Assembly (NCBI RefSeq): GCF_000807855.2
Contig: NZ_JRYR02000001.1
Span: 442,619-506,618 of the forward strand
DNA length: 64,000 nt
Origin: Flammeovirga pacifica
GTDB taxonomy: Bacteria > Bacteroidota > Bacteroidia > Cytophagales > Flammeovirgaceae
Reading direction: 5' to 3'
The notes below the pieces were generated by a model. The model worked only from the letters and a program-made list of their open reading frames with translations. It was not told where the DNA came from and made no database searches. This document shows, one piece after another, positions 35,433 to 45,583 of this stretch. A program made the position numbers and the translations under genes. Position 1 is the first letter of the stretch, and every line of letters starts with the position of its first letter.

Positions 35433-36317
35433 ATGAATAACTTAAGCACTATCATCTTAGGTTTATGCCTTGCTGTCATTATGTTAGGTATGGGCTTGTC
35501 TTTAGTACCTAATGATTTTAAAAGAATAGTAAAGAAACCACTTCCTGTTTTTTTAGGTTTAGTTTTACAAATTATAGGTTTACCATTGGTTGCTTTTGGT
35601 ATTGCTTATGTTTTAGCATTACCTTCTTTTATTGCTGTCGGATTAATGATTCTAGCGGCCTGTCCGGGTGGACCAACTTCTAACTTAATTACACACTTAG
35701 CTAAAGGAGATACAGCATTATCAGTGTCATTAACAGCTATCAGTAGTTTCTTGACAATTTTGACAATACCATTTGTAATCAATTTTGGGACGTCATTTTT
35801 TATGAGTCAAGATCAGAATATTATGCTTGATGTACCAGAGACAATCAAAAAAATTATGATTGTAAGTGTTGTACCAATTGTATTAGGAATGACGATTAGA
35901 AAGTATCTTCCTAATTTTGCGCATAAAATGGCAAAACCAACAAAAATTGCTTCAGCCGTTATATTAATAATCATGATTGTAGGTATTGTTGTGAAAGAAA
36001 GAGATAATGTGATTGAGTATTTTTCTCAAGCAGGAATCGCTACGTTGGCTTTAAATGTTATTACTATGTTGATGGGTTATGGAGTGAGTCGTTTGTTTAA
36101 ATTAAATAAGGCACAAGCTACATCTATTTCTGTGGAGACAGGTATTCAAAATGGAACAATGGCAATCACGATAGCAATTGGAATTATGAATAGAGTAGAT
36201 TTATCCATTGCTGCAGGTGTTTACTCATTAATTATGTTCTTCACTTCTGGAGCAATCATTTTTCTCTTTTCGAAAAGAAATGAAAAAGAAGAAGAAGTTT
36301 CTACTTTAGAATCTTAA
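35433..36317 (+). CDS. Bile acid:sodium symporter family (BASS) transporter
   Basis: A 294-residue inner-membrane protein with nine to ten hydrophobic segments. Family motifs are CPGGPTSNLITHLAKGDTAL (about 86-105, the first unwound helix with sodium ligands) and SVETGIQNGTMAITIA (about 231-246, the second). BASS proteins carry organic anions such as bile acids, pyruvate or pantoate with sodium. The substrate is unknown; the upstream 200 bp contain no recognisable riboswitch. Confidence 0.92.
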   Translation: MNNLSTIILGLCLAVIMLGMGLSLVPNDFKRIVKKPLPVFLGLVLQIIGLPLVAFGIAYVLALPSFIAVGLMILAACPGGPTSNLITHLAKGDTALSVSLTAISSFLTILTIPFVINFGTSFFMSQDQNIMLDVPETIKKIMIVSVVPIVLGMTIRKYLPNFAHKMAKPTKIASAVILIIMIVGIVVKERDNVIEYFSQAGIATLALNVITMLMGYGVSRLFKLNKAQATSISVETGIQNGTMAITIAIGIMNRVDLSIAAGVYSLIMFFTSGAIIFLFSKRNEKEEEVSTLES

Positions 36318-36348
36318 AAATGATTTTTTAAAGGTATCAAATTAGAGT

Positions 36349-36409
36349 TACTAGGCACTTTATATCAAATAAGTTTTAAATATGATATAAAGTGCCTAGT
36401 ATTTTTTTT
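36349..36409 (+). terminator. Long-stem terminator
   Basis: Perfect 17-bp stem CTAGGCACTTTATATCA / TGATATAAAGTGCCTAG with a 15-nt loop, then an eight-T run. Confidence 0.93.
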
Positions 36410-36503
36410 GAAATACATCAAATTTCAAATTAAATCTATTATTTTCGCAGATTGAAATTATGTAGCTTATGGTAGCTATATCAAAAGAATAAAACATTCG
36501 ATA

Positions 36504-38258
36504 ATGCAAATTCTTAGTGAACAGGAAGTACTCCGTAGAGAGAAAAGACAACAAATAATGGATCTTGGAATTGATCCATATCCAGCGGCAAAATATGACG
36601 TAAACGTTTCTGCTAAAGATATTTTAGAAAACTTTGAACGCAGACCAAACGATTATGGTACAATATCTATTGCTGGTCGTCTTATGAGTGTTCGTGAAAT
36701 GGGTAAAGCCTCTTTTGCAGAACTTCAGGATGCATCTGGAAGAATTCAGGTGTATATTGCTAGAGACGAAATTTGTCCAGGTGAAGACAAGACGATGTAC
36801 AATAAGGTGTTCAAGAAACTATTGGACCGTGGCGACTTTATTGGAATCGAGGGTTTTGTATTCAAAACTCAAGTTGGTGAAATCAGTATTCATGCTAAAA
36901 GCTTGAAGGTTTTATCAAAATCTTTGAAACCTCTTCCTGCTGTTAAGACTACTAAAGACGAGGACGGTAACGAAACTGTTCACGATGCATTTACTGATCC
37001 AGAATTAAGATACCGTCAACGTTACGTTGATTTGGTTGTTAATAAAGGCGTTAAAGAAACGTTCTTAAAAAGAACAAAGATCATTAATGCTATGCGTAAA
37101 TTCTTCAATGATCACGGTCATTTAGAAGTAGATACGCCAGTATTACAAGGTATTCCTGGTGGAGCAGCGGCAAGTCCGTTTATTACTCACCATAATGCTT
37201 TGGACATTCCATTGTACTTAAGAATTGCCAATGAGCTTTATTTAAAGCGTTTGATCGTTGGTGGATTCGATGGTGTATATGAGTTCTCTCGTAATTTCCG
37301 TAACGAAGGTATGGATAGAACGCATAACCCTGAATTTACAGCTGTTGAAATCTATGTAGCTTACAAAGATTACAACTGGATGATGGAATTTACTGAACAG
37401 TGTTTAGAGCATGTTGCTGTTGCTGCAAATGGTACAACGGAGGCTAAAGTTGGAGAGAATGAAATTTCATTCAAAGCACCTTACCGTCGTGTGACTATGG
37501 CAGAAGCAATTATGGAACATACAGGTAAAGATATCAATGGTAAATCTGTTGAAGAATTACGTGTTTTCTGTGATGAATTAGGCATCGAGCACGATGAAAC
37601 AATGGGTAAAGGTAAATTGATTGATGAGATCTTTGGTGAAAAATGTGAGGGGAACTATATCCAACCAACATTTATTACTGATTATCCTGTTGAGATGTCT
37701 CCATTGTGTAAGCGTCACCGCGATAATCCTGAATTAACAGAACGTTTTGAGTTAATGGTTAACGGTAAAGAAGTAGCAAATGCTTATTCTGAGTTGAACG
37801 ACCCAATTGATCAAAGAGAGCGTTTTGAAGAGCAAATGAAGTTAATGGAAGCAGGTGATGACGAAGCAATGTTTATCGACCAAGATTTCCTTAGAGCATT
37901 AGAATACGGTATGCCTCCAACATCTGGTTTGGGTATTGGTATTGACCGTCTTGTAATGATGTTAACTAATAATGCCTCTATTCAAGAAGTATTATTCTTC
38001 CCTCAAATGCGTCCTGAAAAATGGCCTGAGGCTTCTTCTGAAGAATCATGGACAGCTATTGGTGTTGAAAAGGATTTAATTCCTGTGATGCACAAATTAG
38101 GTTTCTATATGATTGAAGATCTTGCAGATAAAGTTGCTGGTAAACTTATGAACGATTTTATCGGTATGAAAAAGAAATTGAAATTAAAGCAGATACCAAA
38201 CCCTTCTAAAGATTTGGTAGAAAGCTGGATTTCTAAAGCAGCGGCTAAATCAGAGTAA
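36504..38258 (+). CDS. lysS: Lysyl-tRNA synthetase, class II
   Basis: 584 residues. The N-terminal OB-fold anticodon-binding domain (about 50-160) is followed by the class II catalytic core with motif 1 around [16 protein letters not shown], motif 2 [15 protein letters not shown] and motif 3 [14 protein letters not shown]. Compared with E. coli LysS (about 505) there is a C-terminal extension of some 75 residues (after QMRPEKWP), which is usual for Bacteroidota lysyl-tRNA synthetases. It charges tRNA-Lys. Monocistronic with its own terminator. Confidence 0.98.
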   Translation: MQILSEQEVLRREKRQQIMDLGIDPYPAAKYDVNVSAKDILENFERRPNDYGTISIAGRLMSVREMGKASFAELQDASGRIQVYIARDEICPGEDKTMYNKVFKKLLDRGDFIGIEGFVFKTQVGEISIHAKSLKVLSKSLKPLPAVKTTKDEDGNETVHDAFTDPELRYRQRYVDLVVNKGVKETFLKRTKIINAMRKFFNDHGHLEVDTPVLQGIPGGAAASPFITHHNALDIPLYLRIANELYLKRLIVGGFDGVYEFSRNFRNEGMDRTHNPEFTAVEIYVAYKDYNWMMEFTEQCLEHVAVAANGTTEAKVGENEISFKAPYRRVTMAEAIMEHTGKDINGKSVEELRVFCDELGIEHDETMGKGKLIDEIFGEKCEGNYIQPTFITDYPVEMSPLCKRHRDNPELTERFELMVNGKEVANAYSELNDPIDQRERFEEQMKLMEAGDDEAMFIDQDFLRALEYGMPPTSGLGIGIDRLVMMLTNNASIQEVLFFPQMRPEKWPEASSEESWTAIGVEKDLIPVMHKLGFYMIEDLADKVAGKLMNDFIGMKKKLKLKQIPNPSKDLVESWISKAAAKSE

Positions 38259-38290
38259 TTGATATAAAGATTATTCTTTATTCAGAATAT

Positions 38291-38330
38291 AAAAAAGCGA
38301 TGGATTTCTTCGGAAGTTCATCGCTTTTTG
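38291..38330 (+). terminator. lysS terminator with TTCG tetraloop
   Basis: AGCGATG...TTC-TTCG-GAA...CATCGCT hairpin followed by a T run. Confidence 0.9.
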
Positions 38331-38418
38331 TTTTTATTTGAGGTAATATTAATTAACTGAATAATCATTCATATATAAAATATAGAATGATATAGACCAA
38401 TAAACATAAACACATCAT

Positions 38419-39309
38419 ATGAAAAACATCTCTGTAATTGGTTCAGGGACAATGGGTAATGGTATTGCTCATGTCTTTGCACAAAGTGGTTACAAAGTAT
38501 CCTTGGTTGATATTTCGAATGAAGCATTAGAAAAAGCACTAAAAACGATCAATAAGAACCTAGATCGATTGCTTGCAAAGGAGAAGATATCAGAAGAAAC
38601 CAAAAAAGCTACTCTTGATAATCTATCTACTTACACAGACATGAAAGAGGGGGTAAGTAATGCAGATTTAGTGGTTGAAGCTGCTTCTGAAAATATAGAT
38701 ATCAAATTGTCTATTTTTAAACAGTTGGATGAACTTACTCCAAGTCATACCATTTTAGCTTCAAATACATCCTCTATTTCTATTACAAAAATTGGAGCGG
38801 TTACAAAACGTCCAGAACAAGTAATTGGGATGCATTTTATGAACCCAGTACCAATGATGAAATTGGTTGAGGTGATCAATGGTTATTTAACATCAACAGA
38901 TACAACTGATGCTGTTGTTGAAATGTCTAAATCCATTGGTAAAGTACCTGTACCTGCTAACGATTATGCGGGTTTCGTAGCTAACAGAATTCTAATGCCA
39001 ATGATTAATGAAGCGATTATATCTCTTCAAAATGGAGTAGCAGGAGTAGAGGAAATAGATACCATAATGAAACTGGGTATGGCTCACCCAATGGGGCCTT
39101 TACAATTGGCTGATTTTATTGGCTTGGACGTATGCTTATCTATTATGAGAGTATTACAAGATGGCCTAGGTGATGATAAATATGCACCAAGTCCGTTGCT
39201 AGTAAATATGGTAGAGGCAGGGATTTTAGGAGTAAAATCAGGAGAAGGTTTTTATGATTGGGTCGAAGGGAATAATAAATCTTTAGTAGTATCTAAAAGG
39301 TTTAAATAG
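38419..39309 (+). CDS. hbd: 3-hydroxybutyryl-CoA dehydrogenase
   Basis: 296 residues of the short single-function 3-hydroxyacyl-CoA dehydrogenase family. NAD-binding Rossmann start IGSGTMGNGIAHVFAQSGY, catalytic His-Glu region in GMHFMNPVPMMKLVEVI, and C-terminal dimer domain with GFVANRILMPMINEA and GMAHPMGPLQLADFIGLD. It oxidises (S)-3-hydroxybutyryl-CoA or reduces acetoacetyl-CoA. The glutaryl-CoA dehydrogenase at 60600 yields crotonyl-CoA, two steps away in the same lysine/tryptophan breakdown route, but the genes are 21 kb apart. Confidence 0.95.
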   Translation: MKNISVIGSGTMGNGIAHVFAQSGYKVSLVDISNEALEKALKTINKNLDRLLAKEKISEETKKATLDNLSTYTDMKEGVSNADLVVEAASENIDIKLSIFKQLDELTPSHTILASNTSSISITKIGAVTKRPEQVIGMHFMNPVPMMKLVEVINGYLTSTDTTDAVVEMSKSIGKVPVPANDYAGFVANRILMPMINEAIISLQNGVAGVEEIDTIMKLGMAHPMGPLQLADFIGLDVCLSIMRVLQDGLGDDKYAPSPLLVNMVEAGILGVKSGEGFYDWVEGNNKSLVVSKRFK

Positions 39310-39345
39310 ACATGAGATAGACTATAACGTTCAATTTTTTTTCAA

Positions 39346-39385
39346 AAAAATAGGTGATCAATTCTAAAATTGATCACCTATTTTA
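39346..39385. terminator. Bidirectional terminator
   Basis: Perfect stem ATAGGTGATCAATT / AATTGATCACCTAT with a four-base loop. Confidence 0.9.
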
Positions 39386-39400
39386 CATTAGAAAAGCTTA

Positions 39401-39994
39401 TTATTTTTGGCTGGCATTATAGGTATCTAATATTTTACCTAATTTTTGAACATCAAATATCTGCCAATGATTTTCCACCTTTCTTAATTTTATCACAAGA
39501 TCGTTGACTACATCGGTGTTGTCTAACTGAATTTGTAACGTCAAACTTGCTTGTGTATCAGAAACGTCTCTTGTTTTAATTCCTTTGTAATTTGCACCGT
39601 TGCCATTAGCTAAAGCTAAAAGACCGATTACATCGGCACTAACTCCTTCTACTGTATTTGGTAAGCTTATATCACCTGAAAGTATGCCATTTTCAACTTG
39701 TTCTTTTACAGCAGAGATAATGGCAGGTTTCATCATTGCTAATAACCCAATAGAAATATCCATTTCGCCGTTATTTTTATCTAATTGATAAGCAACGTAT
39801 TGATCTACAATGCTTTCTAGAACGGCATCAGTGTCTACATATTTATTAAATTCTTCAACATTTTTATTATCTATTGCATTTTTTATTTCTAAAAAAGTCA
39901 CTTCCGGAGTATCTTTCATAGAATACATATACATACCACCTCCAAGGATGATAATAAATATTGTAATTAAAGCTATTGCTAGTTTTTTATTCAT
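39401..39994 (-). CDS. Membrane-anchored DUF2939-like protein
   Basis: A 197-residue protein with one N-terminal transmembrane helix (LAIALITIFIIILGGGMYMYS) and an exported domain. The pattern FLEIKNAIDNKNVEEFNKYVDTDAVLESIVDQ, then HWQIFDVQKLGKIL at the end, fits DUF2939. It lies 21 bp downstream of the acyltransferase gene and is probably co-transcribed with it. Role unknown. Confidence 0.72.
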   Translation of the reverse strand: MNKKLAIALITIFIIILGGGMYMYSMKDTPEVTFLEIKNAIDNKNVEEFNKYVDTDAVLESIVDQYVAYQLDKNNGEMDISIGLLAMMKPAIISAVKEQVENGILSGDISLPNTVEGVSADVIGLLALANGNGANYKGIKTRDVSDTQASLTLQIQLDNTDVVNDLVIKLRKVENHWQIFDVQKLGKILDTYNASQK

Positions 39995-40015
39995 ATCTAG
40001 ATTAATTGAGGGAAA

Positions 40016-41311
40016 CTATTTTGATGAGAAAATATGCAATAATCCTGCTACAGGTGTGTAGAACAATAATATTTCTGGATTTTCCATCAAAGTATCTACG
40101 ACCGAAGATACGGAAATATCTAATTCCTTTTGTTTATCAACCTCAGGTTTAACTAATTCTAATTGTTTCTCAAATTCTTTAGGATATTCCTGTTCTTTTG
40201 TTAACTCTTTTTTAAGTTGATTAAAACTGTTGAAATGTTGTTTAAAAATGATAGGCCATAATGCTGGGAAAAATTTAAAAGCTCTACCAATATTTTTAGT
40301 ATTTACTTCTAATAAGTCCATCAAATTATAGGGTTTTTGACCATAAAGTTCAACTGCCTTATCTAATTCAATCTGCATTTGATCATGAATCTTTTCGCTT
40401 AATTCATATATTTCCTCTTCCGAGATATCCTCAATATTTTTTTCTCCAATCATTTTATAAGGACTAATTCTTTTTCCTCTCACAAAAGTTAAATTAGCAG
40501 GGAAGGCAAAATAGAATAGCCAAGGTTGGATAGGTATCATTGTAGTCATGAAACCAAGCGGTAAAAATGGTATACCCAACTTTTGAACAAAATCATTGAT
40601 TATAGAAACACTGTAACTAAAGGGGTTGATATATTCTCCATTAACAGTAGCGAAAGGTATAATGTCTGTTTTATACTTGATACTCATTCTAAGAGTAGAA
40701 GTAGCCAATCTCTGAAGCGTATATTTATTATCAAACCCTTTACCAATACCAGGAACACCTTCGGGGTATACTAAAACATTACTTGCATTGGTATGCATAG
40801 CTGTTTCGTAATTCAGCCAAGTAGCGTCTAAAGCACCTAGTTTTTTCCAGAAATTAGGAAGAATAAAAGGATTCATAAACTTACTTCTAGATAGGGCAGG
40901 GGCTGTAATCGCTCTAACAGAATTTTTTAGATTAAAATCACTTTTTTCGAAAAGTCCAGAAACAAAAGAAATGGCATCCCAAGGGAAAGCCATTCCAGAA
41001 TGATTACTCGCATAAATTAATGGAGCATCGGGGTTATTTCTTTGTGGTAATTCATCAAAACCTATAAACTTAATTCTAAAGTAACCATCATTAATAAATT
41101 GAATAAGTAATTTACTAATACTGTATGCGTACCCCATATCAAAATGATCATCTAAAATGTGAGCATTTTCTTTAATTTCTTTTGGAGCATTATCATTAAC
41201 TAAAGAAATACTATGATTTTTTTTGTCAACCATCTGCTTTTTAAGTTCCGTTTGAGGTAACATATAAATAGGTTTTAAATTTACCTGTATGGTCTTGTTT
41301 TGATCATACAA
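40016..41311 (-). CDS. PlsC-like lysophospholipid acyltransferase
   Basis: A 431-residue glycerolipid acyltransferase. The active-site block is NHSGMAFPWD (His with Asp five to eight residues later) and the glycerol-phosphate block is VYPEGVPGIGKGF; both belong to the DGAT/YihG-like side of the LPLAT superfamily. A C-terminal extension of about 100 residues is of unknown role. Likely transfers acyl chains from acyl-ACP or acyl-CoA to a lysolipid at the inner membrane. In-frame ATGs at codons 17 and 27 are possible later starts. Confidence 0.82.
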   Translation of the reverse strand: MYDQNKTIQVNLKPIYMLPQTELKKQMVDKKNHSISLVNDNAPKEIKENAHILDDHFDMGYAYSISKLLIQFINDGYFRIKFIGFDELPQRNNPDAPLIYASNHSGMAFPWDAISFVSGLFEKSDFNLKNSVRAITAPALSRSKFMNPFILPNFWKKLGALDATWLNYETAMHTNASNVLVYPEGVPGIGKGFDNKYTLQRLATSTLRMSIKYKTDIIPFATVNGEYINPFSYSVSIINDFVQKLGIPFLPLGFMTTMIPIQPWLFYFAFPANLTFVRGKRISPYKMIGEKNIEDISEEEIYELSEKIHDQMQIELDKAVELYGQKPYNLMDLLEVNTKNIGRAFKFFPALWPIIFKQHFNSFNQLKKELTKEQEYPKEFEKQLELVKPEVDKQKELDISVSSVVDTLMENPEILLFYTPVAGLLHIFSSK

Positions 41312-41385
41312 ATAATCCTTTCAACATATTCAAATGTACATATAAATGAATAAAGTAAAAAAAGGATACTAAGAACATTACCTTA

Positions 41386-41589
41386 TTAAATATTCATCGA
41401 CATGAAATTTCCATAACCGTTAGTCAACTGACCGTAAAAGAAAACGTCAACAGAGACTAAAGCAAAGATTATTACAGCTAAAGCAGCAAAAGCATTTTGA
41501 ACTAACATCTTTCTTAAAAACAGTTGGTAGCATTTAAGAATAACAGCAACATTAGCAACGATTAAATAAATAGTAAGGAATATAGTCAT
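41386..41589 (-). CDS. Small two-helix membrane protein
   Basis: 67 residues with two transmembrane segments (FLTIYLIVANVAVILKCY and AFAALAVIIFALVSVDVFFY) joined by a basic turn (LRKM). No family recognised. It is in front of the acyltransferase gene in the same direction, with a 74-bp gap. Reality is supported by composition and a clean start, not by homology. Confidence 0.6.
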   Translation of the reverse strand: MTIFLTIYLIVANVAVILKCYQLFLRKMLVQNAFAALAVIIFALVSVDVFFYGQLTNGYGNFMSMNI

Positions 41590-41793
41590 AACAATAGTGT
41601 TTAATTTTTTTTAAGAGCTACCTAATTAAACCGCGTTTGATTAAAGAAAGTTTAACTATTAGTAATAATATTTGTGAACGTGATTTTGAACCGAATTATG
41701 ACTTAAGTTGCTTAACAATTATTTAAGAATGTGTATTTTTATTGTTACATTGTAAAAGTAACTATTCACTTATTATTGATAACCAAACAGCAC

Positions 41794-42315
41794 ATGAATC
41801 AAATATCATCTAATATGGATATTGTAGAACTCAGTAAAGCACAGAAGAAATTTGCCGCAAAAATGCTCAACCCTTTTAAATTTAGGGTGTTTACTTTAAC
41901 TCAAGTCCCTTTGGGATTTATTGCAGGTATGAAGCTAGAATCTTTAGAAGGTAAGGTATGTGAAACTTCATTGCCCTATAAATTTTTGAATAAGAATCCT
42001 TTTAAGTCAACATATTTCGCAGCTCAAAGTATGGCAGCTGAATTATCAACAGCTGCACTTGGTATGTTGCATTTAAGTGATCATTTAAAAACTATAGCTT
42101 TCATTATAGTAGATATGGAAGCTAAATTCGTAAAGAAAGCCACTGCTAAAGTAACATTTACTTGTGAAGATGGAGGGTTAGTTCAAAAAGGAATTGAGAA
42201 GGCGTATTCATCAGGTGAAGCCGTAGAAGTGAAAATGAAAACGGAAGGTAGAATGCCAGATGGACAATTAGTATCGACATTTTATTTTACTTGGTCATTT
42301 AAAAAGAGAAAATAA
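41794..42315 (+). CDS. DUF4442 hot-dog-fold protein
   Basis: 173 residues from the ATG at 41794; the open frame extends upstream to 41731 but that part has no family character. The DUF4442 (thioesterase-like) pattern is clear: MLNPFKFRVFTLTQVPLGFIAG, LPYKFLNKNPFKSTYFAAQSMAAELSTAAL and FIIVDMEAKFVKKATAKVTFTCEDG. Members resemble acyl-CoA thioesterases without proven activity. Cytoplasmic. Confidence 0.85.
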   Translation: MNQISSNMDIVELSKAQKKFAAKMLNPFKFRVFTLTQVPLGFIAGMKLESLEGKVCETSLPYKFLNKNPFKSTYFAAQSMAAELSTAALGMLHLSDHLKTIAFIIVDMEAKFVKKATAKVTFTCEDGGLVQKGIEKAYSSGEAVEVKMKTEGRMPDGQLVSTFYFTWSFKKRK

Positions 42316-42322
42316 GAGCAAA

Positions 42323-42353
42323 AAAAAAGCAGATCATAATTGATCTGCTTTTT
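42323..42353 (+). terminator. Intrinsic terminator of the DUF4442 gene
   Basis: Stem AAAGCAGATCA / TGATCTGCTTT with a TAAT loop and T run. Confidence 0.88.
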
Positions 42354-42540
42354 CTAGTGTTGTGTGTGCGATTGTGTGTTTCAAACAATCAAGAGACGTT
42401 CTCAAAATCTCCTGATCTAGCATTGTGTTATTACTATATTGTTTATCGGTATTACAAAAGAAGTAAAAGTGTAGTTATTACGCAAATCATTAGTGTATTT
42501 TTTACATTTATGGTTCATTTTTTAACATTTTTAAACATAT

Positions 42541-44238
42541 TTAGTACCCTAATGCCCTTCCATCGCCTCTTTTAACATCAGAAGCACCTTCTATCGTAGA
42601 ATCATTTACAATTAAAATACAATCCATTTTACCCAATTGTTCCGTTTTTTCTAGTTGATGCCCCATCGATTCTAACTGTTTAATTGTTGTAGTGTTTAAA
42701 GCACCATCTTCATAATAAATTTTATCAGGAAGCCATTGAGAATGGAATTTTTTAGCATTAACTGCTTCTTGCATACTCATTCCAAATTGTGTTACATTCA
42801 AAATTGTTTGTAAAACAGAGGTGATAATAGTTGATCCGCCTGGCGTTCCTACTACTAGAAATAGTTCATTATTTTTTAGAACTATACTTGGAGTCATACT
42901 GGATAACATTCTTTTCTCTGGAGTGATTTCATTAGCCCTTCCACCCACTAAACCAAATTGATTAGGAACCCCTGGTTTAATACTAAAATCATCCATTTCA
43001 TTATTTAAGAAGAAGCCAGCATTTTCTACATATAATTTACTACCGAAATTTCCGTTGAGAGTAGTGGTAATAGAAACTGCATTTTTGTATTTATCTACAA
43101 TAGAAAAGTGAGTGGTTTCAAAACTTTCAATTGTTTGTACACTTCCTGCTTTAATTTCTTGAGAAGGAGTTGCTTTATGAGGATCAAAATTACTTAACCG
43201 ACTTTTAATATAATTGTCAGAAAGTAACCACTCTTGAGGTACATCTATAAAATCAGCATCTCCGAGATGTGTTGATCTATCTGCATAGGCCCTTCTTTCA
43301 AGTTCTACTAAGGTGTGTACCCATTCGACATCATTAAATGACATTCTGAAACTATCAATTTCATCTAAACTCTTTAAAATTTGAGCTAAAGCTATACCAC
43401 CAGAAGAGGGTGGAGGCATACTAATTAACTGAAGAGAGTCTTGAAAGGAAACCTGAACGGGCTTTCTCCATTTAGAAGAATAAGCATCTAAATCATTTTG
43501 TTGGATAATACCCCTGTGTTTTTTCATGGATTGAAGAATATGTTGTGCTATTTCTCCTTTATAGAATCCATCTCTTTTATTTTTTTGAATGATTTTTAAG
43601 GTATTTGCCAATGATGTATATATGATACGCTCTCCTTTTTTCCATGTATTATTTTTAGTAAAGGGGATAGGCCTTAAATTTACTTGTTGGAAATCAGTGA
43701 TATATTGATTGATTTTGTTTGCTTCAGCTTCTGTTAAAACAACCCCTTCTAAGGCTAGATCTATGGCTGGTTGTAATAAATCTTCCCAAGGTAGTGATCC
43801 AAGCTTTTGATGTATTTGAACCATCCCATCAACAGTTCCGGGTACTCCTATGGCCAAAGCACCTTTTAATGAAAGATCTTTGATTGGATTTCCTGAATCG
43901 TCTAAATACATATTTTTAGAAGCTAGTTGAGGTGCTTTTTCTCTAAAATCTAAACTTCCAACTTCAGCATTTGATTTTCTATACACCATAAATCCACCAC
44001 CTCCAATATTGCCTGCTCTTGGGTAGGCAACAGCTAATGCAAATTGAGTTGCAATTGCGGCATCAAAAGCATTACCACCTTTTTTTAAAATGTTTAAACC
44101 AATTTGAGAAGCTAAAGGATGAGCAGTTGAAATCATGGCTTGAGAAGCGATAGTTCCAACTTCTTTTTGATTCGATTTTTTCTTGTGGGAACAACCGCAA
44201 AATAAAATGAGTACGATTATGCAGTAAAATTTATTCAT
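42541..44238 (-). CDS. ggt: Gamma-glutamyltransferase precursor, lipoprotein
   Basis: 565 residues from the ATG at 44236-44238, chosen because MNKFYCIIVLILFCGC is a lipoprotein leader. The proenzyme has ISTAHPLASQIGLNILKKGGNAFDAAIA at the large-subunit start, the autocatalytic Thr in FETTHFSIVDKYKNA (about 377), GNFGSKLYV, and PGGSTIITSVLQTI. It cleaves glutathione and other gamma-glutamyl compounds in the periplasm. Processing into two subunits is known for the family. Monocistronic; no clear terminator is seen at its 3' end. Confidence 0.95.
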   Translation of the reverse strand: MNKFYCIIVLILFCGCSHKKKSNQKEVGTIASQAMISTAHPLASQIGLNILKKGGNAFDAAIATQFALAVAYPRAGNIGGGGFMVYRKSNAEVGSLDFREKAPQLASKNMYLDDSGNPIKDLSLKGALAIGVPGTVDGMVQIHQKLGSLPWEDLLQPAIDLALEGVVLTEAEANKINQYITDFQQVNLRPIPFTKNNTWKKGERIIYTSLANTLKIIQKNKRDGFYKGEIAQHILQSMKKHRGIIQQNDLDAYSSKWRKPVQVSFQDSLQLISMPPPSSGGIALAQILKSLDEIDSFRMSFNDVEWVHTLVELERRAYADRSTHLGDADFIDVPQEWLLSDNYIKSRLSNFDPHKATPSQEIKAGSVQTIESFETTHFSIVDKYKNAVSITTTLNGNFGSKLYVENAGFFLNNEMDDFSIKPGVPNQFGLVGGRANEITPEKRMLSSMTPSIVLKNNELFLVVGTPGGSTIITSVLQTILNVTQFGMSMQEAVNAKKFHSQWLPDKIYYEDGALNTTTIKQLESMGHQLEKTEQLGKMDCILIVNDSTIEGASDVKRGDGRALGY

Positions 44239-44394
44239 TAAGCTAAAAAATATTAGGATTATGGTTAGAATCTTAAAAAAGATCAAGTTAAATATAACTT
44301 TTCCACCTTATATTAATATGATTCTATAAAAGGTTATAAATTGCAAGACAATCAAAATAATACGTACAAAATTCTAGGAATTTATAGATAGATT

Positions 44395-45513
44395 ATGAGT
44401 CTGGATATACGCAAAGTAACGACAAAAAAAGATCAAAAGGAATTCGTAAATATCCAATTTGATTTATATAAAGGAAGTAAATATTGGGTGCCCCCAATTA
44501 AAAAGGATGAATTATCTATATTTTCTTCAGATAACCCATTTGTGAAATTTTGTGATACAGAATTTTGGCTAGCCTATAAAGATGGAAAATGTGTAGGTAG
44601 AATAGGTGCGATCATCAACCACAAGTATAATGAGAAAGCGGACGAAAATAATGTGCGTTTTACTAGGTTAGAATTTACTGATGATAGAGAAGTAGTTCAA
44701 GCTTTATTAGAAACTGCTGAAAAGTGGGGTAAAGAAAAAGGAATGACTGGTATTGTTGGACCTTTAGGATATACCAACCTTGACCATCAAGGTATGATGA
44801 TCGAAGGACATGATCATTTACCGTCAGTTGCTTCAGAATACCATTTACCTTATTATAAGGAACATTTAGAGGCTTTAGGTTATGATAAATTAGTCGATTG
44901 GATTGAATTTAGATTAACATTAGATGAAGAAGTAATTGAGAAAGGTAAAAAAGGTGCTGCTCTTTTGATGAGAAGAACCAAAACCAAAATTATTTCATTC
45001 AACTCATCAGATGAATTAGTAGCCTATGCAGACGATATATTCAACTTATTAGGAGAGTCATTTAAAGATCTTTATAGTGTTATTTCTTTCGATAAAGATA
45101 TGGTAGAATACTATAAGAAAAAGTTCTTGAAATTATTATCGCCTAAGTATGTGAAGGTATTATTATCAGAGGAAGATGAAATGATGGGCTTTGTTATTGG
45201 CATGCCGTCATTATCAAGAGCACTTCAGAAAGCAAATGGTAGTATTTGGCCTTTCGGATGGTATCATATACTTCAAGCATTGAAGAAAAATGATACATGT
45301 GATTTCCTTTTAACAGCTGTTCATCCAAAACTTCAACGTTTAGGTGGAGGAGTAATGTTAGTTGGTGAGCTTCAAAGAACAATGCAGGAGAACGGAATCA
45401 AATACTTGGAAACTACAGGTATGTTTGAAACCAATCAAAAGGCAATTCAAAACTGGAAAAATTACGATCATATACAACATAAAAGAAAACGTTGTTTTAC
45501 TAAAGCATTGTAA
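44395..45513 (+). CDS. GNAT-fold N-acetyltransferase-like protein
   Basis: A 372-residue protein that appears to contain two GNAT-like halves. The first (1-180) has KDGKCVGRIGAIINHKYNEK and GIVGPLGYTNLDHQGMMIEG. The second (190-372) has MGFVIGMPSLSRAL, DFLLTAVHPKLQRLGGGVMLVGELQRTMQENG, a possible CoA-binding loop, and GMFETNQKAIQNW. Similar proteins are common in Bacteroidota with no known substrate. Cytoplasmic. Confidence 0.8.
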   Translation: MSLDIRKVTTKKDQKEFVNIQFDLYKGSKYWVPPIKKDELSIFSSDNPFVKFCDTEFWLAYKDGKCVGRIGAIINHKYNEKADENNVRFTRLEFTDDREVVQALLETAEKWGKEKGMTGIVGPLGYTNLDHQGMMIEGHDHLPSVASEYHLPYYKEHLEALGYDKLVDWIEFRLTLDEEVIEKGKKGAALLMRRTKTKIISFNSSDELVAYADDIFNLLGESFKDLYSVISFDKDMVEYYKKKFLKLLSPKYVKVLLSEEDEMMGFVIGMPSLSRALQKANGSIWPFGWYHILQALKKNDTCDFLLTAVHPKLQRLGGGVMLVGELQRTMQENGIKYLETTGMFETNQKAIQNWKNYDHIQHKRKRCFTKAL

Positions 45514-45533
45514 TTTCTAGTAGAAAATATAAG

Positions 45534-45562
45534 AAAAGGTGATCTGATGGTCACCTTTTTTT
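45534..45562. terminator. Bidirectional terminator
   Basis: Stem AAAGGTGA / TCACCTTT plus T run, between convergent genes. Confidence 0.85.
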
Positions 45563-45583
45563 ATATCTAATAACAAAGTAAGA

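Noticed and set aside
42357-42575. 72-codon plus-strand open frame after the DUF4442 terminator
   Set aside because: It starts inside a terminator tail, overlaps the ggt 3' end and has no recognisable protein character beyond hydrophobic AT-rich codons.
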